The notes under the pieces: model-generated
Databases searched by the model: none
What the model was told of the DNA's origin: nothing
The model's input: only the letters and a program-made list of their open reading frames with translations
Translations under genes and position numbers: made by a program
Source: Closterium sp. NIES-65
Lineage: Eukaryota > Streptophyta > Zygnematophyceae > Desmidiales > Closteriaceae
Assembly: GCA_948144175.1 (NCBI GenBank)
Contig: CANXME010000875.1
Span: 682,001 to 746,000, forward strand
Direction of reading: 5' to 3'
DNA length: 64,000 nt
Shown here: positions 38,301 through 48,209 of the stretch, in pieces
How positions within the stretch are numbered: the first letter of the stretch is position 1
Layout of the letters: every line of letters begins with the position of its first letter

Positions 38301-41205
38301 CCTGGGAGGACAGAACACGACGAGAGGTGGGGTGGTAAAACTGCCACCCAGGTGCGTCAGGGGGGAAACCCAGGAAGACGCAAGGAGCAGCACGAGAGGA
38401 CAGCTTGTCCGCAGACAAGTCGCGGACAAACGCCCGAGATCCCCAGACACGGAACGCCGACGCATCGCCAACCTTCCCCGTCCACAGCAAAGCTGGGGAG
38501 GTCTCCGGTTTGGAGACCCTGGGCTGAAGGTTGATCTGATGCGCCGCGTACCGAACCGCAAACGGCCACAGAAAATGGGGGGCAGCCGCATGCACCATGG
38601 ACGTACGGGCGACGTCCATGACAATGCCGATGCGGCGCTCAGCAATCCCATTCTGCTGTGGAGAGTCCGGAAGCGTGAAGGTCTGGCGGATGCCTCGTGC
38701 CCGACAGTAGGCTCGCAGAAGGCCGGAGGAGAACTCTCCGCCTCTGTCCGAGAGCAGGCGCAAAACAGGAAAGTCCGAGCCGAAGCTCCGCCTGAGCTAG
38801 AGACGAGCTGCGCGGATCCAGTCGATCAACACCTCAGTGACCTCACCCTTGCTGCGCAAGGGGAAGACTGTGATGTAACGCGAGTAGTCGTCAACCACCA
38901 GCAGGAAGTAGCGCTCGTGACCCTGTCCACGGACGCGGGCTGGGCCCCACACGTCCATGTGAAGCGTCTGCATCGGGGCCTCCGTCGGAGGAAACGGGGA
39001 GGAGTGAGGGGTAGCCCGCAGGCGACCCTCGACACAGGGGACACAGGGAGGGCCAGGCCCCGGAGGAAGGGGAGGGAGGGACCGGGGAAGGCCAGAGACA
39101 AGAAGGCGAGAGGCCATGCCCCGGAGACGAGGCAGGGAGGGGTGACCCATCCTGTGGTGCCACAGGAGGGTCTCGTGGGACAGGAGGCGACACAAGCAGG
39201 GGGCAGACTCAGGACCAGACCTGGACGCTGCAGCAAACACCTGACCCGACGCAGCTACCTGACCAGACGCAGGAGGAGGAGACGGAACAGTGAGTGTGTA
39301 CAGGCTCGACCCCGGCCCACGTGTGAACGTGGTCAAGTGTCGACCCGTGTCCGCGTCCGTGCAGTGGGTGTCCCGTCGGCGCGCAGGGGTGAACTGGTCA
39401 ACCCCTGCATCCTGTAGGTCAGCACCCGCCACCAAGTTCGTAGAGAACGAGGGGAGGTAGAGACCGGACAAGACGCCAGACGGGACCGCAGGGCACGGCA
39501 AGACAGTGGAGTAGCGAGCCAGAACAGGACCCCCAGAGGGGTCCGCCAGGGAGACCGCCACTGGCCGACTAAGCGGCGTGAGTGTGGTGCGGTCTCGAAA
39601 GAAGGAGCGAGATGCCCCTGAGTCAAGAGTGAAGGTGAGAGAGGGCGGAGACGTCGCAGTACCTGAGAGAGCAGACTCACCAGCACCTGAGGACACAGAC
39701 TCACTGGCACCTAGAGCGACAGCCTCACCAGCACCTGGAGCAGCAGCCGCAACAGCACCTAGAGCCGCAGTACCAATGCCCGGGTCGGGCGGGAAACACC
39801 GGTAACAGTCACCCTCCTCACTAATAGTCACAGCATACATGGCAGCAAGAATAGCATCAAAGTCAAGATCAAAGATAGCTACTCCTGCCCGAGACAGCTG
39901 GTCCCAGCGAGGGATCTCAGAGGCGTCAGGAAACTGGCGGCGCCAAGCGTCAGTCAGGCGGCCGAAGCAGCGCTGGGTGGAGTGTGGACCACCACACGGC
40001 TCACCCGCACAGTCGCCAGTGCGCAGGACGTAGGTGCACGGACCAGTACCCCCACCCCTCTGACGTGCAGTGTACCACTCACGGAGCTGCTGCGGGGAGA
40101 GGGTCTCCTGACCACGCTGCTGTCGCTGCTGCTGGCGCTGATCGCCACCGGAGCCACTCCTCTGCGACGAGCCACGACCTCCTCCGCCGCCTCCTCCGCC
40201 GCCGCCGCCACCACCTCCACTGCCACCGCCACTCCCACTGTCGCCGCCGCCACCACCGCCTCCGCCTCCACTCCCACCACCACCGCCGCTGCCACCCCCG
40301 CCTCCACTGCCGCCGCTGACACCTCCACTCCCGCCACCACTCCCGCTACCACCCCCACCTCCTCCGCCGCCTCCACCGCCGCCTCCACCGCCCCCGCCGC
40401 CTCCACCACCGCTCCTGCCCCCCTTGCCCTTGCCAGAGCGACGTCTCCCACTGGTGGCAGACGCCGCACCGACCGACTCGAAACCAACGAGGTCGGCCGT
40501 AGCAGCAGAGGCGACAGAGGGCAGGAGGGGGGAGGGGGAACACCCCTCAAAGATGGGGGTGCGCGGGTCACCACGAGAGGCCCCTACAGCGAGAATGCTC
40601 TTCTCGGCTGCTAGGAGGGACTTCTCGAGGAGGTCAACAGTGAGAGTGGTGGGGCAGACAGAGAGTAAGTCGTCCCTGACTCCGCGAAGGGAGTCAGGGA
40701 GGCGGGTGACAATGTAGTAGAGAGTGAAGTACTGGGGGGGAGGGTTCTTGGCGCAGAACTCAGCAGGAAGCGCAGCGCGGAAGCGAGCGTCACTAGTGGG
40801 CAGGTGGGTAATGAGGTCGGCGACTGTGGCAAAAGAAGCAAGGTCGGGAAAGAGGTACGGTAGCATGAGGCGGCTCAGTGCAGCAGTGGCAGGGGTGGAG
40901 TAGCGTGCAATAACGACGTCGTACAAGGTCTGAGCACTCTTGTACGACCCAAAGTGTGCACGCTCAGAGGGAGGGAGGTGGCGACGCACAGCAAGACGTG
41001 CAGCAGCATCGCGTGTGGCCCACTGTGAGCGAACAGTGGCATCCTCAGTAGCAGCAGGGGCGGGAGAGGCACCAGAGGTGAGATCAAAGAGAGAGAGGCC
41101 GTCAGCTCTGTCGCACTGTAGGAAAAGCAGCAGGTCGTCTACCCACACATCAAAGTCGATGGCTCTGCCCTCAGCGTCGAAGGTGAGGACACTGGGGGTA
41201 ACCAT
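35329..41205 (-). other. Copia gag-pol coding region
   Basis: Read from 41205 downwards. Gag starts MVTPSVLTFDAEGR and has the Gag/UBN2-like region to about 40.5 kb. A long Gly/Ser-rich stretch follows, then a Cys/His knuckle (CAGEPCGGPHSTQRC, near 39.98 kb). The aspartic protease shows DSGASRSFF near 39.6 kb. Next come GAG-pre-integrase (HHRMGHPSL, 39.1 kb) and integrase (MDVWGPARV, WIRAARL, DRGGEFS, SPQQNGIAER, 39.0-38.6 kb). A Gly/Ala/Glu/Pro connector follows, then reverse transcriptase (WIFRVKRPPG near 36.75 kb, YVDD near 36.3 kb), and RNase H to the C-terminus. Copia order (integrase before RT) is clear. Confidence 0.93.
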
Positions 41206-41261
41206 GACAGCAGTAGGGTGAGGGCAGTGCGTAGAGTAAAGCTCAGTGCTCACCAGACAGG

Positions 41262-41830
41262 GCAGTGCAGGCGGCTCGGGCGGCTCGGACGGCTCAAGTG
41301 GCTCGGGCGGCTCGGCGGCTCGGCTGCTGGGCGGCTCGGGCGGCTCGGGCGGCTCGGCTGCTGGGGCGGCTCGGCTGCTGGGGGCGGCTCGGGCGGCTCG
41401 GGCGGCTCGGCTGCTGGGGCGGCTCGGCTGCTGGGGCGGCTCGGCTGCTGGGGCGGCTCGGCTGCTGGGGCGGCGCAGTTGCTGGGGCGGCGGGGCCGGG
41501 AGATGCAGCTGCGGGGCCGGGAGATGCAGTGGCGGGGCCGTCAGGTACAGCAGCGGGGCCGGCAGGTGAGACGGCGGGGCCTGCAGGTGCAGTAGCGGGG
41601 CCGTCAGGGGTAGCAGCGGGGCCGGTAGGTGCAGAGGCGGGGCCGTCAGAGGGGACGGCGAGCCGTTAGGTGCAGCGGCGGGGCCGTCGGAGGGGACGGC
41701 GGGGCCGTCAGGTGCAGCGGCGGGGCCGTCAGAGGGGACAGCGGGGCCGGCAGGTGCAGCTGCGGGGCCGGCAGGTGCAGCGGCGGGGCCGGCAGGTGCA
41801 GTAGCGGGGCCGGCAGTGGCGACGTCGGGG
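41262..41830. repeat. GC-rich repeats in the leader of the young copia element
   Basis: Two blocks: GGCGGCTCGGCTGCTGGGGC-type repeats at about 41.27-41.49 kb and an ~18-27-bp GCGGGGCCGGCAGGTGCAG-type repeat at about 41.49-41.83 kb. They lie between the first gag Met and the 5' LTR. The region is open on the minus strand as an Ala/Pro/Gly-rich frame, but whether it is translated cannot be seen. Confidence 0.85.
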
Positions 41831-42105
41831 CCTGCAGAGGCAGGCGATGAGGCCGCGTGGGCGGCGCTAGGGGGCCGCGAGGGCGGCGCGACAAAGCAGA
41901 GCCGCGAGGGCGGCGCGACGCGGCCGTAAGGCCAGCGCGACGTGGCCCGGGCCGCGCGCGCGAAAAAAAAGGTCGCGCGCGCGACTCGCGGGGGCCACAA
42001 GGGCAGCGCGAGAAGGACTAGGGGGAGCGCGCTTCGGGGAGAGAAGGGCGCGCTCCGGGCAGCGAAAATTTCGTGGGTGGGCCCTTAAAAATCGGTCCTT
42101 AGGAA

Positions 42106-42122
42106 GGACCCGCTCTATACCA
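42106..42122 (-). promoter_or_regulatory. Copia primer-binding site
   Basis: On the minus strand, directly inside the 5' LTR, TGGTATAGAGCGGGTCC resembles the initiator-tRNA primer site TGGTATCAGAGC of plant copia elements, with one base absent. Confidence 0.7.
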
Positions 42123-42260
42123 TGTTGAGATTAGAGAGAGAGAGTGGTTGCACTATGAAATGAAACAAGTACAAGTACCAACCCTAATTGGGTTGTACCC
42201 CCTATGGGCTACCCCACTACAGCCTACATATATGCATCAGCAATATATAAACATCTGACA
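42123..42260 (-). repeat. Copia 5' LTR, 138 bp
   Basis: Same ends and length as the partner at 34986-35123. The element is read leftward from here. The internal block TTGGGTTGTACCCC is a near palindrome conserved in LTRs of this lineage. The second AGGTC duplication follows at 42261-42265. Confidence 0.96.
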
Positions 42261-42265
42261 AGGTC

Positions 42266-42398
42266 AACTATCAACTCCACCCAGCATACACCGGCATGGG
42301 CCTTCCCGATTACAGCCATCTCATGGATAGCCTGCCCACTAAGCTACACCCAACGACCTGGTTCGACGACGATCAACTCCTAGCCGAGTACAGAGATG
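42266..42398 (+). CDS. Exon 5 of unrecognised gene (right of the copia insertion)
   Basis: After the AGGTC duplication one frame reads NYQLHPAYTGMGLPDYSH and on to LLAEYRDG, ending at GATG|GTATGT in phase 1. Without the copia element this would be the continuation of the exon at 34783, but the two open frames differ by one base at the rejoined site. Either the host gene had already shifted, or an unseen splice site intervenes. Confidence 0.55.
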
Positions 42399-42554
42399 GT
42401 ATGTGCAGTGCAACTCGAAAGCACAATATGCCCTACCATATGCCCCTTGGCAGCTACATATCACCGTGCGATGTGGCTCACCCTGACTCTCATCCCCCCA
42501 TTTGATTTCTCTACAAAACCCTTTCCAACCCATACCCTCCCTGCCAAAAAGCAG

Positions 42555-42706
42555 AATAGTGGGCCGTCAACTGGCACTTTGACAAGGCCACCGGGACACC
42601 CTTCAACAACCCCTTGTTCGCTTATGCGTTCAAGCTCTCCTTCAAGAGGGGCGGGGCGGTGTTCACCAAGTTCAAGAGCCGCATGGTGGCATGGGGCCTG
42701 TTCTCG
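42555..42706 (+). CDS. Exon 6 of unrecognised gene
   Basis: It starts after AAAAGCAG in phase 1, giving E then an in-frame TAG (42557) and then WAVNWHFDKATGTPF and FKRGGAVFTKFKSRMVAWGL, ending TTCTCG|GTAAGG in phase 0. The aromatic and basic content looks like a real folded domain. If splicing used the TAG itself as acceptor, the phase with exon 5 would not fit, so I read the TAG as damage. Confidence 0.6.
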
Positions 42707-42904
42707 GTAAGGATGTAGATATGTGTTTGTACCCCCATGCCTCATCCCCTTAACCCCTTGCCTGTACTTCAGCTAAAACCCTGGTCGATTAGGCCTTTGC
42801 AGGTACGTAGATAGTGACGACTGCATCACCGCTTTCAGTTGCCTCATTTACCCGTAACCTACCCTCCTCATAAACCATCCACCCAACCCTACACCACATT
42901 GCAG

Positions 42905-43155
42905 ATCGAATGGCCCCTTCTGCAGGATAAGCGTCGCAAGCGAATCAGTAGCCAGCCGGAGCAGAACAGGCCAGACTACCAGGAGTGGTGCGAAAAGGTC
43001 AAACAGATGATTCATTTTGCTGTCGTGGAGCGGAGGATCCCCCACGATCCGGCTATGGGTGCGTTCGTCTTTCCGAACAAGTTCCTCATCGACGACGGCG
43101 ACCTTGGAGATGTCGTCCTTGCCCACCGGGCGCTTTCAAGGCCCATCAATGCGTA
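42905..43155 (+). CDS. Exon 7 of unrecognised gene, C-terminus
   Basis: It begins after the classical acceptor ACCACATTGCAG in phase 0, matching exon 6. It reads IEWPLLQDKRRKRISSQPEQ, then a charged stretch (YQEWCEKVKQMIHFAVVERR), ending SRPINA and TAG. 83 codons, open. No family recognised; the join to exon 6 is among the firmest in the gene. Confidence 0.65.
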
Positions 43156-44729
43156 GGCTATTTGACCTGGTGCTAAGACTGCTTGTTGCTAGAATGCTGA
43201 ATAATGGTTCTTACAAACCGCAATAATAAATGCAATTTTGAAATCCTCAATATCCAAAATGAACAAAAACAGAATTTAGTTTGGAATAATTTGGTCACGA
43301 ATTTGCAACAAAACGGATTGCGCCCGAATGTCATCCGGAAAAGCTCGCGTGCCAAATTGGAACTTGAACCGAGCCAAACCTTGTCGCGAGATGTATCTCG
43401 GAGCTCCTATCAAATGACTCCAACCGTCGGTCCAAATTGGCTCAGGATTTTTTACGCGAAGACAATCGAAATCAAAATTCGTCCAAACCTGGCATAGGGT
43501 TTTTGTGATGTGACTGACCCATGGTTGACAAACTGACCCATGGCTGACTGCGTGACCCATGGCTGACTGACAGATCCACGTGCAGACGAATCGGCAAAAC
43601 GTCCGGCTCGCAGACGAATCGGCAAGCCTGGTGCTGGAGGGAGTGGCTTCTCTGACAGCCCACTTGGCGAGTCGAGCAAACAAGCTGAACCGCCTGTTCA
43701 GCATTGCATACTGAACGAGGCCCTAAAGATTGGCCTTAGAATGCCCTGGCCGTAAGCTGATAATATTCCAGTCATGCCTGTGCTCTCGCCCCACCATGCT
43801 GAACCCGTGGCCCGTGAGCTGGCCTTGCTGAAGCCATGCCTTTGCTCAATGATGAAGGTGGAGTACAGGGCGCAGGGCAGATCCTGGTGGTGTGCGCCAT
43901 GAAGGGCAATTGAGAGCAGCGCAGGTAAGGGGGTGGCATAAGGAGGGAGAGGTAAGAATTATGGGGAGAGAGGCATGTTAGAGCGTAACAAAAGATGTGG
44001 CAGGAAGTAGGCATGAGTGGAAATTCAAATCGTTTGATTTTTATTAAATAGGTGTTTTCCCTCTCTTGAAAAAAAAAACGACCTGAACATGATGACACAG
44101 TTCACGTTAAACATGTCGGCGCAGTTCAGCATTTACTTTTGTTTGAGTTGACACCCATGTGACTCCGTTCGGGCTCGCAGGTTGGATCTAGTCAAAATTG
44201 ATTGAGACTGAGCTCAATATTGAGACTTGTTTCACAGAATCCATAATCCCATTGCTTTTACGTAATGTGAACGTTACTGCGAGCCGCTGTATGTCCTGCT
44301 CCTATGGCAGATTTGATGGCACACTTGTGGACACATTAGCGCCAGGGTTGGCTGACGAGTCTATCAGCCCATTACTTACACTGTAGATTGGGGTGAATCC
44401 ACCATTTTGGCAACATAGAACTAGGGTTAGGCATTCAAATCAACCAACCGACCTGCCAGGCTTCTGGGTTTTCAGACAAGGAGATACACGTTGAGTGGTG
44501 AGAGCAGCAGGTGAGGATAGAGTGATAGCTCAATTGTGCTGACATGCACGGACCAGGGTGAATAGCAAGCACACATGCGCTCCTGTAGGCGCCCATCATC
44601 CTTTTCCATGTCATCGACAGCCCTGGCCCGTGTGGCACGCCCTTTGCCTTCAATGCCTGCTTTAGCTTCGTCATGAAGCCTGCAGCCAAGAACATGGGGG
44701 GAAAGGGCCTTGCGTCCGTCTTAGATCGT
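43156..44729. other. Non-coding stretch with no recognised feature
   Basis: AT-rich and unremarkable. At 43508-43575 the phrase TGACCCATGG(T/C)TGAC is repeated three times at about 20-bp spacing. Only short, unconvincing open frames are present, and no RNA gene was recognised. Confidence 0.5.
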
Positions 44730-45176
44730 TCTCAGCTCATTCTCAAGTCACTCTCAGGTCACTCTCAGCTCATTCTCAGGTCATTCTCATGTCAGTCTCA
44801 GAACAGTCTCAGCTCAGTCCCAAATCTCTCAGGTCTGTCTTAAGTGAGTTTCAGGTCCGTCTTAGGTTAGATCAGGTCAATTTCAGGTCAGTCTCAGGAC
44901 AGTCTCGAGTCAGTTTCAGGTCAGTCTCGTGTCAGTTTCAGGTCTGTCTGAAGTCAGATCAGGTCAATTTCATGTTAGTCTCAAGTCAGTCTCAGGTAAG
45001 TTCGAGTCAGTCCCAGGTCAGTCTTGACTCAGTCTCAGGCCAGTCTTGGGTCAGCCTTGGGTCAATCTGAGGTCAGTTTCAGGTCAGTCTAAGGTAGAGT
45101 CAGGTTGATTTCAGGTCAGTCTCAGGTCAGTCTCGGGTCAGTCTCGGGTCAGTCTCGGGTTAGCCTTGGTTTGGGT
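44730..45176. repeat. Degenerate 10-bp-period array (TCAGGTCAGTC-like)
   Basis: About 45 units of a decamer drifting between TCTCAGGTCA, TCTCAAGTCA, TTTCAGGTCA and TCTCGGGTCA. The last units are the most regular (TCAGTCTCGGG three times). The period of 10 keeps equivalent bases on one face of the helix. Confidence 0.9.
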
Positions 45177-45612
45177 CAGTGGGAGGACTAGGGAGTAAGA
45201 GGAGTGGGGAGTATGGGATGGGCGCGGGATAAGAGAGGAGAGGGGGGGATGAGAGGAATGGTGGGTGCGCAGGGCGTGGGGGGTACAAAGGGAGTGCGGG
45301 TATGAGAGGCGGTATGTGAGTGGGAAGGGGTATATGAGCGGAGTGGGGGGTGGGGAAGGGGGGGGTGAAAGAAGTGGGGGGCATGAGTGGAGTGGGGGTA
45401 TGAGGAGTGGAAGTAGGAGATGATGGGGAATATTACAGGACTGAGGGGTATGGGAGGAGTGGGGCATATGAGAGGATTGACAAGTATGAGAGGAGTTCGG
45501 GATATGAGAGGAGTGAGGGGTATGGGAGGAGGTATTTATGGAATGGAAGTATGACCGGAGTAGGGAGTATGAGAGGATTGGAGGGTATGAGATGCAATGC
45601 CCAGGATGCACA
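45177..45612. repeat. GA-rich minisatellite (GGAGTGGGG-TATGAGAG type)
   Basis: A strongly purine-biased plus strand with repeated phrases GGAGTGGGG, GTATGAGAGGA and GGGTATGGGAGG at roughly 18-25-bp spacing. It directly follows the 10-bp array. Open frames on the minus strand rich in Ser, Pro, His and Leu are artefacts. Confidence 0.85.
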
Positions 45613-46627
45613 GGAAGACATCGTGCAGGTTAGATAGGGGATGATAAGGAGATGCTACGGTTCGGACCCGTATAGTGAACCCCCCCTTCAAGTAAGACCC
45701 GGGGTTCCACTAGAGAGGGGGGCTCTTTAAATCTCTTGGTTCCAACGGTAAGACCCAACGTTTGGTGCACTATATGCTTAAAACCCCCCATCTCACTGAT
45801 TTTTATGTAATCCCTACTATTTTCAATCGAATGCTCTGAATCCGAGTATGGGAACTTCGACCCTTTTGAGCATGCCTTCTTAGGGCATGGTTACCCTAGG
45901 GGAAGTTTTCCATGATTGTGTGGTCAACACTTAGAAAGAGAAAAATACCCGTCCCTTGGCATTTTGCCTGATGTAAAAAAACCCGCGACTAGAAAAGGGC
46001 CATATTTTGATGTACTTTTTTTAATATAGCATCAAACTATCCTTGAGTGTAGACCCTGGGCCTTATATTTTTAGCCCGGTGGTGAGAACTTTCACTGAAA
46101 ACAAGAAGAGAGAGAATCATCTGAAAAAACCCGTAAATTCCATAAAAACGGGCACTTACGGTATGTCATATATTGGATATTTAAGAATGAGAATGCAGTG
46201 CTTTACAAGCTTGAGATTTGTTGCTGCCACAGATGAGGGATATGTTTTCCAAAAATTCCATACTGAGTCTAAGTGAACCTATTTTTAAAATTAGAAAATG
46301 CATACAACAGCTAACAGTTTCAGAGAAGAGGGTGAGAAGCACAAAATATATGCCCATTGACAATTCAAAGTTATACTTGCTGATTATAATACACTTTACT
46401 GCCCAATTTTACAGTCCCATTTTTGTGCTCACCAAATGATGCAACCAAAACCCCTCCAAAATTCCTATCAATGTTCCGCATTGCCACGTACAAAGGAAAC
46501 CAGAAAGGTGCAATTAAAACGAAATCTATTGTATGGGAGAGCCACTTGGAATGGCCTTTCACTCTGCACGCGCCATTTCAGCAGTGAAGATGGAAGAGCC
46601 AATGGAACTCCCAACCTCCATGTCCAT
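45613..46627. other. Spacer downstream of the receptor kinase
   Basis: No gene was recognised. Its right part presumably holds the 3' untranslated region and poly(A) signal of the minus-strand kinase gene. The left part is AT-rich with short homopolymers. No convincing repeats. Confidence 0.45.
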
Positions 46628-46840
46628 TCAAGATATGACATCACCAACATATGCTCCAAACGCCTCTTGCTTCAACTTCACCAGCTCTCCAAGCACTTGA
46701 TTCATTGAGGGGCGGGAAGCTGCAGGTATGGCAGTGCAGGAGAGGGCAAGGCAAGCCCAGCGCAGCACCAAGTCATCTGGTGCGTCCAAGTAGGGGTCCT
46801 TGAACACTGCCACGGCATCTGACTCCACGAACGGGGCGAT
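46628..46840 (-). CDS. RLK last exon: kinase C-lobe end
   Basis: Starts after CAACAG with IAPFVESDAVAVFKDPYLD and ends GAYVGDVIS and TGA. The Arg-bearing SRPSMNQVLGEL is kinase subdomain XI (the usual RPSM motif of RLKs). Joins the previous exon in phase 0 (KQW to IAPF). Confidence 0.9.
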   Translation of the reverse strand: MAPFVESDAVAVFKDPYLDAPDDLVLRWACLALSCTAIPAASRPSMNQVLGELVKLKQEAFGAYVGDVIS

Positions 46841-46988
46841 CTGTTGGATTGGAAGGGATCACAGACATGCAGATCAATGCCTGAGTGACCATTGCACACG
46901 CCAATGAGTCAATCACTGAACAGTAGTCACACAATGCTTGCATTAGGAAATTTAGGTAGTAAATTTACATCAAGCAACTGTAGCTCAC

Positions 46989-47073
46989 CCATTGCTTCAG
47001 ACAGGTCTGGCTGGCCTTGCTCACATGCACGGCCTTGCGCGACGAGATGACCACCAGCATCACCACACCGAAG
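46989..47073 (-). CDS. RLK exon: kinase subdomain IX
   Basis: 85 bp encoding FGVVMLVVISSRKAV and on to CLKQW. With the last two bases of the previous exon it gives VYSFGVVM, the typical plant RLK subdomain IX (DVYSFGVV), here with Gly for Asp. Its acceptor belongs to a GC-AG intron. Donor GTGAGC. Confidence 0.88.
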
Positions 47074-47170
47074 CTGTTAGCACCAATGCGGCGACAGAAA
47101 CAAGGGGTCCAAAATGGAGGGTGATGAGGGGCATGAGAAAAAAAAGAGAAAGGCACGTCTCTGGGCTTGC
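47074..47170 (-). other. GC-AG intron in the kinase region
   Basis: A 97-bp intron with donor TACAG|GCAAGC and acceptor TAACAG. AG|GCAAG is the consensus of the minor class of GC-AG introns. A GT donor nearby would break the kinase frame, while this one gives an exact VYSFGVV join. Confidence 0.8.
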
Positions 47171-47322
47171 CTGTACACGCCTGCTGCTGGAGTGGCCTTG
47201 TGGGACTTGTAGTAGGCAGGGTCCACATAGCCCGGTGTTCCCATCACTCGAGTGGCAGCCACAGATGTTCCCATAGCGGTGCCTCCAGTGAGTTTCACCA
47301 ATCCAAAGTCTGCAATCTTTGC
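47171..47322 (-). CDS. RLK exon: DFG and activation segment
   Basis: Follows TTTAG and reads AKIADFGLVKLTGG, then GTPGYVDPAYYKSHKATP. It holds the metal-binding DFG and the activation/P+1 loop of a Ser/Thr receptor kinase. Phase 0 join to the HRD exon (KMQ to AKIADFG). Ends in phase 2 at the GC donor. Confidence 0.92.
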
Positions 47323-47480
47323 CTAAACACCAAGCACATGTTTATGTAGGTAAAGTCAGAACATAGAGTCATAACTTATTCTCCAACGAATCAGATAATG
47401 CTAGAATTGAGAGAGAGAAGGCAAAAAAATATTTTAGATCCATGAAATAGAAAGCTAGGTGAATTAAGGCTATGACATAC

Positions 47481-47620
47481 CTGCATTTTTGTGCCGAGAA
47501 GAATGTTGGCTGGCTTGATGTCGCGATGCACAATGCCAAAGTCATGAAGGTACTGCAACCCCTTCGCCACTCCAATCAAAACGTCCAAACGTTGTAACAG
47601 GGAGAGATAGCTTGGAGCTC
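47481..47620 (-). CDS. RLK exon: catalytic HRD loop
   Basis: Follows TTCTTAG. Reads GAPSYLSLLQRLDVLIGVAK, LQYLHDFGIVHRDIKPANIL and LGTKMQ. The catalytic loop is complete (H, R, D, K, N), which makes it an RD kinase, normally regulated by activation-loop phosphorylation. Donor GTATGT. Confidence 0.92.
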
Positions 47621-47921
47621 CTAAGAAATGGAAAGGTTGTATTTTGAGGAAATGGTTTGTGATGGGAGTGTTATCATGAAAAATTTATCTGTTTGGATGA
47701 TTATCAGGGAAGATCCTTGTATTTTGAAAGGGAGGATTTGGAAGATAGGCCACATGGTATGCGTCCAACAAATGTGTGGTGAAAAGTGCAATTCAACGGG
47801 GACAGTCTAGCCTACAAAGCCTCGGTTCTATATGGATTCACTCACAAACACCTCCTCTAAGCAAATGGCTACTGAAAGGTGCGAAATAGAATCCACCATA
47901 ATGATAATGAACTCAGATTAC

Positions 47922-48069
47922 CTGGTCCAATCTAGCTCTCCAAGTCCCGGTTCGTCATGAACTCATACACAAGCACCTGCTCAATCTGGCCCGTGCTGGA
48001 ATCGTAGTTCACACAGAATCCCAACAGGCGCACCAGGTTGGGGTGGTGCTTGCTGGCCATCTCCTTCAC
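47922..48069 (-). CDS. RLK exon: helix C to hinge, with in-frame amber
   Basis: Follows ATCTCGCAG. Reads VKEMASKHHPNLVRLLGFC, then VLVYEFMTNRDLES, a TAG codon (47932-47934) and IGP, ending in phase 1. The frame is otherwise open on both sides of the TAG. In relatives this position (RDLES-W-IGP) is Trp from memory of the family, so one G-to-A change explains it. Confidence 0.88.
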
Positions 48070-48209
48070 CTGCGAGATGAGAGAGGAAAAAAAAACAAAA
48101 ATAGAGAGCAAGGGGGGGTGTGAGTATGTGTCTGTATGTGTTTGACATAGATGAGTCACTACTTGATGCCATATACAATGCTGGAATGAGCACTATGGAA
48201 ATGTGGTAC

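Larger units (their letters stand above)
34986..42260 (-). mobile_element. Near-complete young Ty1/copia LTR retrotransposon
   Basis: 7.3-kb copia element on the minus strand with two 138-bp LTRs (34986-35123 and 42123-42260), TG...CA ends, a primer-site-like TGGTATAGAGC inside the 5' LTR, a purine-rich stretch before the 3' LTR and AGGTC target duplications. The LTRs differ at one base in 138, so the insertion is recent. Gag, protease, integrase, reverse transcriptase and RNase H follow in copia order. It looks almost whole, with about one break in the coding frame. It sits inside the coding part of the unrecognised host gene on the opposite strand. Confidence 0.97.
31224..43155 (+). pseudogene. 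Unrecognised seven-exon gene, split by a copia insertion, probably broken
   Basis: I do not recognise this family. The proposed exons are 31224-32846, 32944-32976, 33129-33793, 34783-34985, 42266-42398, 42555-42706 and 42905-43155. Apart from the insertion site, the introns are GT-AG and the phases fit: 1, 1, 0, then across the copia insertion, 1, 0. The product would be a nuclear-looking protein: basic start, long Glu tract, Lys-rich segment, Ser/Pro-rich middle, then a more ordinary globular C-terminal half ending RPINA. Damage: in-frame TAG at 31403, 32813 and 42557, a frame change near the A-run at about 31330, and a one-base frame mismatch between the exon parts on either side of the copia insertion. 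It is either a decayed gene or one I have partly mis-spliced. TAG also serves as the last stop. Confidence 0.6.

Noticed and set aside
41218-41850. Plus-strand Gly/Ala/Arg-rich frames near 41.2-41.9 kb
   Set aside because: They lie in the GC-rich leader repeat of the copia element, antisense to it, and have repeat composition only.
42296-42505. Uninterrupted frame from MGLPDYSH to the stop at 42505
   Set aside because: The part after 42398 follows a strong GTATGT donor and looks like intron. Only the first half is kept as exon.
45138-45621. Minus-strand Ser/His/Pro-rich frames
   Set aside because: They are translations of the GA-rich minisatellite with no other coding evidence.
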